Source: Alicyclobacillus mali (GTDB lineage: Bacteria > Bacillota > Bacilli > Alicyclobacillales > Alicyclobacillaceae). Taken from it: DNA of 64,000 nucleotides. The translations under genes and the position numbers were made by a program. The stretch is from assembly GCF_017329565.1 (NCBI RefSeq), contig NZ_JAFMTT010000001.1; one strand, 5' to 3'. Each line of letters starts with the position of its first letter. The first letter of the stretch is position 1. Of this stretch, positions 59,626 through 64,000 are shown piece after piece. The notes beneath the pieces are model-generated. The model ran no database searches and was not told the DNA's origin. It was given only the letters and a program-made list of their open reading frames with translations.

Positions 59626-60078
59626 ATGAAGACGACATGGCAGCACGCGCGCCGACGGCTCAAGCAGGGATTGGCCGTCGCCATCTTCCTGACCCTACTT
59701 CTCGGCGCGAGTGGCACCGTATTCAGCGTCGTGTCCTCGTTCATGAGCCACCTCGGCACGGGAGCGCCAACGGTACAGGCGACGAGCGGACAAACGCCAG
59801 CGACGCAGACGGACGGACTGAGCAGCCAATCGGAACCAGGTAGTGTGCCGTCGCCCGACGTCGGTTCTCCGCAGGCTCCCGCCATCGAGTATTCGAATCC
59901 TGTGCCTTCGACGGTGGTAGCGGGCAACGGACCGTCGCCCGACCCTGAGGATGCCGCGAACAGCGCGCTCGCGGCCGCGATGGACACCGGCGGTGTGTAC
60001 GTCGGGGAAAAGGTGAGCCATGTGTTCGGCTCGGTGCTGAAGAGCGTGCTCAATGCGCTGTTTCTCAATACGAATTGA
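59626..60078 (+). CDS. Small membrane-anchored protein, unknown
   Basis: The 150-residue protein has a basic N-terminus (MKTTWQHARRRLKQG), one hydrophobic anchor (LAVAIFLTLLLGASGTVFSVV), a Ser/Pro/Thr/Gln-rich outer region and a C-terminal amphipathic segment (VSHVFGSVLKSVLNALFL). AGGAAGG precedes the ATG. It lies with the next gene where spoIIP is found in Bacillus, but has no SpoIIP amidase domain. I do not recognise it. Confidence 0.6.
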   Translation: MKTTWQHARRRLKQGLAVAIFLTLLLGASGTVFSVVSSFMSHLGTGAPTVQATSGQTPATQTDGLSSQSEPGSVPSPDVGSPQAPAIEYSNPVPSTVVAGNGPSPDPEDAANSALAAAMDTGGVYVGEKVSHVFGSVLKSVLNALFLNTN

Positions 60079-60090
60079 CCGGAGGTCGCG

Positions 60091-60738
60091 ATGCAATCGC
60101 TGCGCGAAAGGCGCCTTCGCGGCGCGTTGGAACTGGAACTGTTCTCGGTCGGCTGGATCACCTGCGAAGCCGTGTTTTCCGCCATCGCGGCGTATCGAGC
60201 GGGCAGCTTGGCACTGTCCGCGTTCAGCGTGGACAGCGCCATCGAATTGGTGAGCGGCATGCTGCTCGTGGTCCGACTGTACGTGGAAATCCACACGGGC
60301 CAGAGCGTGGATCGCCGACATCCCGTGGAGCGGTGGACCAGTGGTTTTGTCGCGGTGTGTCTATTCGCCCTGGCTGCATATGTGGCCGTGAAATCCGGCC
60401 AGGCGATTCGCTTGCAGGAAGGTCCCTCCATCACCGTGCTCGGCCTGGCCGTGGCCATGGCCTCGAGCGTCATCACGCCATGGCTCGCGGTGGAGAAGCT
60501 CCGCTATGGTCAGCTTCTCGACAGCCCGGCTCTGTGCGGGGATGCCATGTGTTCCTTCACCTGCGGGTACATGTCGTGGACGTTGCTCGCGGGGGTGGCC
60601 ATGAACGACCTGTTCCACTGGTGGTGGGTGGATCCGCTCGCCGCCTGCGGCATCTTGTACTTTGTCGTGAAGGAAGGCTGGGAGTCGGCGGGTGCCTTCG
60701 TCTCGGGGGAGGGGCACACGCATTCGCACTCCCACTGA
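60091..60738 (+). CDS. Cation diffusion facilitator-like membrane protein
   Basis: The 215-residue protein has five or six hydrophobic segments. SVDSAIELVSG in the second helix and GDAMCSFTCGYMSW in the fifth fall where CDF metal exporters have their ligands (the Asp of each is kept, the usual His is Ser or Cys-rich), and a HTHSHSH tail follows. The cytoplasmic CDF domain is missing. Metal transport is likely; which metal is open. CGGAGG stands four to five bases before the ATG. Confidence 0.7.
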   Translation: MQSLRERRLRGALELELFSVGWITCEAVFSAIAAYRAGSLALSAFSVDSAIELVSGMLLVVRLYVEIHTGQSVDRRHPVERWTSGFVAVCLFALAAYVAVKSGQAIRLQEGPSITVLGLAVAMASSVITPWLAVEKLRYGQLLDSPALCGDAMCSFTCGYMSWTLLAGVAMNDLFHWWWVDPLAACGILYFVVKEGWESAGAFVSGEGHTHSHSH

Positions 60739-60809
60739 TCCGCCCGTATGGCGCCAGCGTGGCGAGCTCCCTCAGCCCGTGCTATACTGATCCATATGAT
60801 ATCGGCAGG

Positions 60810-60834
60810 CCGCGCACCGGGCGCGGTTTCTTTT
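60810..60834 (+). terminator. Terminator-like hairpin ahead of lepA
   Basis: CCGCGC (60810-60815) and GCGCGG (60821-60826) form a stem followed by TTTCTTTT. It lies after the cation-transporter gene but also after a possible -10 box TATACT (60783-60788), so it could be a leader attenuator of lepA. Confidence 0.6.
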
Positions 60835-60890
60835 GTGCACGGCGGCCTGCATCGTGCGGACGGGCGCGCGGTGCGCCGAGGAGGATGAAC

Positions 60891-62699
60891 GTGGCAAAGG
60901 GCGAACGTCAGGAGCATATCCGCAACTTCTCCATCATCGCACATATCGATCACGGCAAATCCACGTTGGCGGATCGCATTCTGGAGTTCACGGGTGCGGT
61001 GAGCCAGCGCGAGATGCAGGATCAGTTGCTCGACCAGCTGGACCTCGAGCGGGAACGCGGGATCACCATCAAACTGCAGGCCGTCAGGCTGAATTACCGC
61101 ACAAAGGACGGGCAGGAGTTCGTCCTCAACCTGATTGACACGCCGGGCCACGTCGACTTCACGTACGAGGTTTCTCGCTCGCTTGCGGCGTGCGAGGGAG
61201 CGCTGCTCGTCGTGGACGCGTCGCAAGGCGTGGAGGCGCAGACGCTCGCGAACGTGTACCTCGCAATCGACAACAACCTGGAGATCATCCCGGTCATCAA
61301 CAAGATCGATCTGCCGAGTGCTGACCCGGAGCGGGTGAAGCAGCAGATTGAGGACGTGATTGGCCTCGACGCGTCGGACGCGGTCCTCGCCTCGGCGAAG
61401 TCGGGCATTGGCATCGAGGAAGTGCTCGAGCGGGTGGTCACCCGTGTGCCGGCACCTTCGGGCGATCCCGACGCGCCCTTGAAGGCGCTCATCTTCGACT
61501 CGCATTACGATTCGTACCGCGGCGTGATCGTGTACATCCGCGTGTTCGACGGCGCCGTCGAGAAGGGCATGCGGATCAAGATGATGTCGACGGACAAGGA
61601 GTTCGAGGTCGACGAGGTGGGCGTGTTCCGCCCGAAGATGACCCCGGTGGATCGGCTTGAGGCGGGCGAAGTCGGGTATTTTGCAGCGAGCATCAAGAAC
61701 GTGCGCGACACGCGCGTCGGCGACACGGTCACCGACGCTTTGCGCCCGGCCGCCGAGCCGCTGCCCGGTTACCGCAAGATCAACCCCATGGTGTTCTGCG
61801 GCTTGTATCCGGTGGACTCCTCGGATTACGAGGATTTGCGCGAGGCGCTCGAGAAGCTGGAGTTGAACGACGCGGCGTTGACGTACGAGCCCGAGACGTC
61901 AAGTGCGCTTGGGTTCGGCTTTCGCTGCGGCTTTCTCGGCATGTTGCACATGGAAATCGTGCAGGAGCGGCTGGAGCGCGAGTACGGACTCACGCTCATC
62001 ACGACCGCGCCGAGCGTGGTGTATCACGTGTACCGCACGGACGGCACGATGGAGGAGATTGATAACCCCAGCAAGATGCCGAATCCGGATCGGATTGAGC
62101 GAATCGAGGAGCCGTTCGTGCGCGCCACCATCTTCGCGCCGAAGGAGTACGTGGGCAATATCATGGAGCTGTGCCAGGAGAAGCGGGGCCAATTCCAGGA
62201 CATGCAGTATCTCGACGACACGCGCACGACCATCGTGTACGATCTGCCGCTGGCCGAGATCGTCTACGACTTCTTCGACCGGTTGAAATCGTCCACCAAG
62301 GGTTATGCGTCGCTCGACTATGAGTTCATCGGATATCGGCCGTCGAACCTCGTCAAGCTCGATATCCTTCTCAACGGGGAAGTCGTCGATGCGCTGTCCT
62401 TCATCGTGCACAAGGACAAGGCGTATGAGCGCGGCCGGATCGTGTGCGAGAAACTGAAGGACATCATCCCGCGCCAGCTGTTCGAGGTGCCGATTCAGGC
62501 GGCCATCGGCAGCCGCATTATCGCGCGCGAGACGATTCGCGCCATGCGAAAGAACGTGCTCGCCAAGTGTTACGGCGGCGATATCACGCGCAAGCGGAAG
62601 CTCCTGGAGAAACAGAAGGAAGGCAAGAAGCGGATGAAGCAGGTCGGGCGCGTCGAGGTGCCTCAGGAGGCGTTCATGGCCGTGCTGAAGATGGAGTGA
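60891..62699 (+). CDS. lepA: Elongation factor 4 (LepA)
   Basis: The 602-residue translational GTPase back-translocates or assists ribosomes under stress. G1 is AHIDHGKST, followed by RERGITIKLQAVRL, G3 DTPGHVDF, G4 NKIDLP, the domain II/III region, EF-G-like domain V and the LepA-specific C-terminal domain (AKCYGGDITRKRKLLEKQKEGKKRMKQ, in part). GTG 60891 follows GAGGAGG by six bases; an in-frame ATG at 60885 abuts that site. Confidence 0.97.
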   Translation: MAKGERQEHIRNFSIIAHIDHGKSTLADRILEFTGAVSQREMQDQLLDQLDLERERGITIKLQAVRLNYRTKDGQEFVLNLIDTPGHVDFTYEVSRSLAACEGALLVVDASQGVEAQTLANVYLAIDNNLEIIPVINKIDLPSADPERVKQQIEDVIGLDASDAVLASAKSGIGIEEVLERVVTRVPAPSGDPDAPLKALIFDSHYDSYRGVIVYIRVFDGAVEKGMRIKMMSTDKEFEVDEVGVFRPKMTPVDRLEAGEVGYFAASIKNVRDTRVGDTVTDALRPAAEPLPGYRKINPMVFCGLYPVDSSDYEDLREALEKLELNDAALTYEPETSSALGFGFRCGFLGMLHMEIVQERLEREYGLTLITTAPSVVYHVYRTDGTMEEIDNPSKMPNPDRIERIEEPFVRATIFAPKEYVGNIMELCQEKRGQFQDMQYLDDTRTTIVYDLPLAEIVYDFFDRLKSSTKGYASLDYEFIGYRPSNLVKLDILLNGEVVDALSFIVHKDKAYERGRIVCEKLKDIIPRQLFEVPIQAAIGSRIIARETIRAMRKNVLAKCYGGDITRKRKLLEKQKEGKKRMKQVGRVEVPQEAFMAVLKME

Positions 62700-62704
62700 T
62701 ATCT

Positions 62705-63877
62705 GTGGAAGATCGGGAGGAGCGCCGAGCGCCTCAATCCCTGTATGTGCACATTCCGTTTTGCAAGAGCCGTTGCTTCTATTGTGACTTCACGACCTTC
62801 GTGAAGTCGCCGGCCGCCATGGAGGCGTACGTCGACGCGCTCGTGGCGGAGTGGGACCTGATGGAACCCATGGAGGCCCCGCTCGCCACAGCGTACTTCG
62901 GCGGCGGTACCCCGACATTGCTCTCCGCTTCGCTCCTCGATCGTTTGTTGACCGCCCTGCATCGGCGCTTCGAGTTCCGCGCCGATGCCGAAATCACTTT
63001 CGAATCGAATCCAGACTCCATCACCCGGGAAAAGCTCCGCGTGCTGCGCGATCACGGCGTCAATCGCATCTCGTTCGGCGCGCAGGCGTTCCAGGACCAT
63101 CTGCTGCAGACCATCGGCCGCGCACATCTCCGCGACGCGATCGACGAAGCCGTCTGGGCCGCGCGCGATCTCGGCTTTCAGCACGTGAACGTGGATCTGA
63201 TGTTCGGCCTGCCGGATCAGACGCTCCACGACGTGGCGGAAAGCGTCCAAGCGGTGCTTCGCCTTCCGGTCGATCACGTCTCCGCGTATTGGCTCAAGAT
63301 CGAGCCGGGCACGCCGTTCGCCAAATGGAACGAGATGGGACTGCTCAGCTTGCCTGGGGAAGACGCGGAAGCCGAGATGTACCACTTGGTGCGCGACACG
63401 CTGTGTCAAGCGGGATTTGTCCACTATGAGATCTCCAACTTTGCGCGGCCTGGCGGAGAGGCTCGTCATAATCTCGTGTACTGGCGGAACGAACCGTACG
63501 AGGCGACCGGAGTCGGCGCTCACGGCTACGTCCGGGGCGAGCGGTTCGCCATGGAGCGTCGCTACTCCGCCTATCTTGCGGCCGTGCGTGAGGGGCGACG
63601 GCCCGTGTCCGAGCGGCAGCGGGTGCCCATCGAGGAGCGCGCGGAGGATCAGGTGATCCTCGGCCTGCGTCTGGCCGAGGGCGTGGACAGGCACCGATTC
63701 GAGCGTCGCTTTGGGCGGCGCATCGAGGAGGTGTTCCCTGGCGTGGTGGAGCGACTTTTGGCCGATGGGTTGCTGGAGCGTCGAGGCTCGGCATACCGCA
63801 TCCCGGATGTCTATTGGCCCGTGGCGAACGCCATCTTTGAGCAGTGGATTGGGACGGCCGGAGCGTATAAAGTTTGA
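62705..63877 (+). CDS. hemW: Radical SAM haem chaperone HemW
   Basis: The 390-residue protein has the cluster motif CKSRCFYCDF, FGGGTPTLLSASLLDRLL, FESNPDSITREKL, RISFGAQAFQ and NVDLMFGLPDQT. It belongs to the HemN-like family, but HemW members act as haem-insertion proteins rather than coproporphyrinogen oxidases. GTG 62705 is eight bases after GGAG, five bases past the lepA stop, the usual lepA-hemW pair. Confidence 0.93.
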   Translation: MEDREERRAPQSLYVHIPFCKSRCFYCDFTTFVKSPAAMEAYVDALVAEWDLMEPMEAPLATAYFGGGTPTLLSASLLDRLLTALHRRFEFRADAEITFESNPDSITREKLRVLRDHGVNRISFGAQAFQDHLLQTIGRAHLRDAIDEAVWAARDLGFQHVNVDLMFGLPDQTLHDVAESVQAVLRLPVDHVSAYWLKIEPGTPFAKWNEMGLLSLPGEDAEAEMYHLVRDTLCQAGFVHYEISNFARPGGEARHNLVYWRNEPYEATGVGAHGYVRGERFAMERRYSAYLAAVREGRRPVSERQRVPIEERAEDQVILGLRLAEGVDRHRFERRFGRRIEEVFPGVVERLLADGLLERRGSAYRIPDVYWPVANAIFEQWIGTAGAYKV

Positions 63878-63918
63878 GTAGGGGCTGCTCTCGGGAGGAT
63901 TTTCCGGGGACAAAGAGA

Positions 63919-63980
63919 AGAGACCTCACTGAGCACAAAAACAACCCGCGTTGCAGCGCGGATGAAGAGGTGAGGTCTCT
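63919..63980. repeat. Inverted repeat with inner hairpin at the window end
   Basis: AGAGACCTCAC (63919-63929) and GTGAGGTCTCT (63970-63980) are perfect inverted copies. Between them CCGCG/CGCGG (63946-63961) forms a hairpin which on the minus strand is followed by GTTGTTTTTG, a terminator pattern. This could end a minus-strand gene beyond the window or belong to a mobile element edge. Confidence 0.5.
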
Positions 63981-64000
63981 GATGTTGAACATTCGACGCA

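Noticed and set aside
59626..60078. Truncated spoIIP remnant
   Set aside because: Only the position and a single anchor helix agree; there is no similarity to the SpoIIP amidase domain.
60075..60890. A longer lepA start
   Set aside because: It overlaps the CDF-like gene out of frame; the GTG at 60891 gives the standard LepA N-terminus.
1..64000. CRISPR arrays, tRNA and rRNA genes
   Set aside because: No regularly spaced repeats and no tRNA- or rRNA-like segments were seen on reading; a covariance search was not possible here.

Overview
The window looks like chromosomal DNA of a spore-forming, GC-rich Firmicute close to Alicyclobacillus. This is an inference from gene content, not a database result. 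The evidence is: sporulation genes (an intact pro-sigma-K gene, the spore protease gpr, an alpha/beta SASP-like gene), two T-box leaders with the Firmicute core motif (before hisS-aspS and alaS), strong AGGAGG-type ribosome sites with many GTG and TTG starts, and Bacillus-type gene orders (hisS-aspS, cymR-iscS, yrrI-alaS-ireB-ruvX-mltG, yqeG-yqeH-aroE-nadD-yqeK-rsfS-yqeM, comEA-comEC..holA..rpsT-gpr..lepA-hemW). Most genes are GC-rich; the sugar-transporter and arsenic blocks look visibly less so.

Layout. 1-8.5 kb: a catabolic operon for leucine/isovalerate-type acyl-CoAs (thiolase end, acyl-CoA synthetase, acyl-CoA dehydrogenase, three-polypeptide biotin-dependent carboxylase, HMG-CoA lyase, methylglutaconyl-CoA hydratase type). 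Together these could take isovalerate to acetyl-CoA through acetoacetate. 8.6-15.6 kb: an orphan Rieske oxygenase, a carbohydrate ABC importer without its ATPase, a beta-CASP metallo-beta-lactamase-fold protein and an MFS transporter. 15.7-20.7 kb: a three-gene ABC system with a large extracytoplasmic partner, then a CaCA cation antiporter preceded by a 12-bp RNA hairpin. 20.7-27.5 kb: hemL, a candidate small ORF, T-box-controlled hisS-aspS, and an acyl-CoA synthetase. 27.8-30.5 kb: an arsenic operon arsR-arsI-arsB-arsC, including a probable C-As lyase.

30.6-45 kb: a secreted protein of unknown role, rarA, cymR-iscS, a zinc-ribbon mini-protein, yrrI, T-box-controlled alaS, ireB, ruvX, mltG, a membrane protein, a methyltransferase, and a two-gene ABC exporter. 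45-51.5 kb: sigK, then the yqeG-to-yqeM cluster. 51.5-64 kb: mntR, comEA, a short comEC lacking its metallo-beta-lactamase domain, a type II NADH dehydrogenase, holA, a SASP-like gene, rpsT, gpr, a lytic transglycosylase, two small membrane proteins where spoIIP would be expected, lepA and hemW.

The points most worth a second look are the short ComEC, the organoarsenical branch of the ars operon, the SASP-like gene beside the SASP protease, the missing spoIIP, the hairpin abutting the antiporter ribosome site, and three long out-of-frame gene overlaps. I saw no tRNA or rRNA gene, no CRISPR array and no complete insertion sequence.
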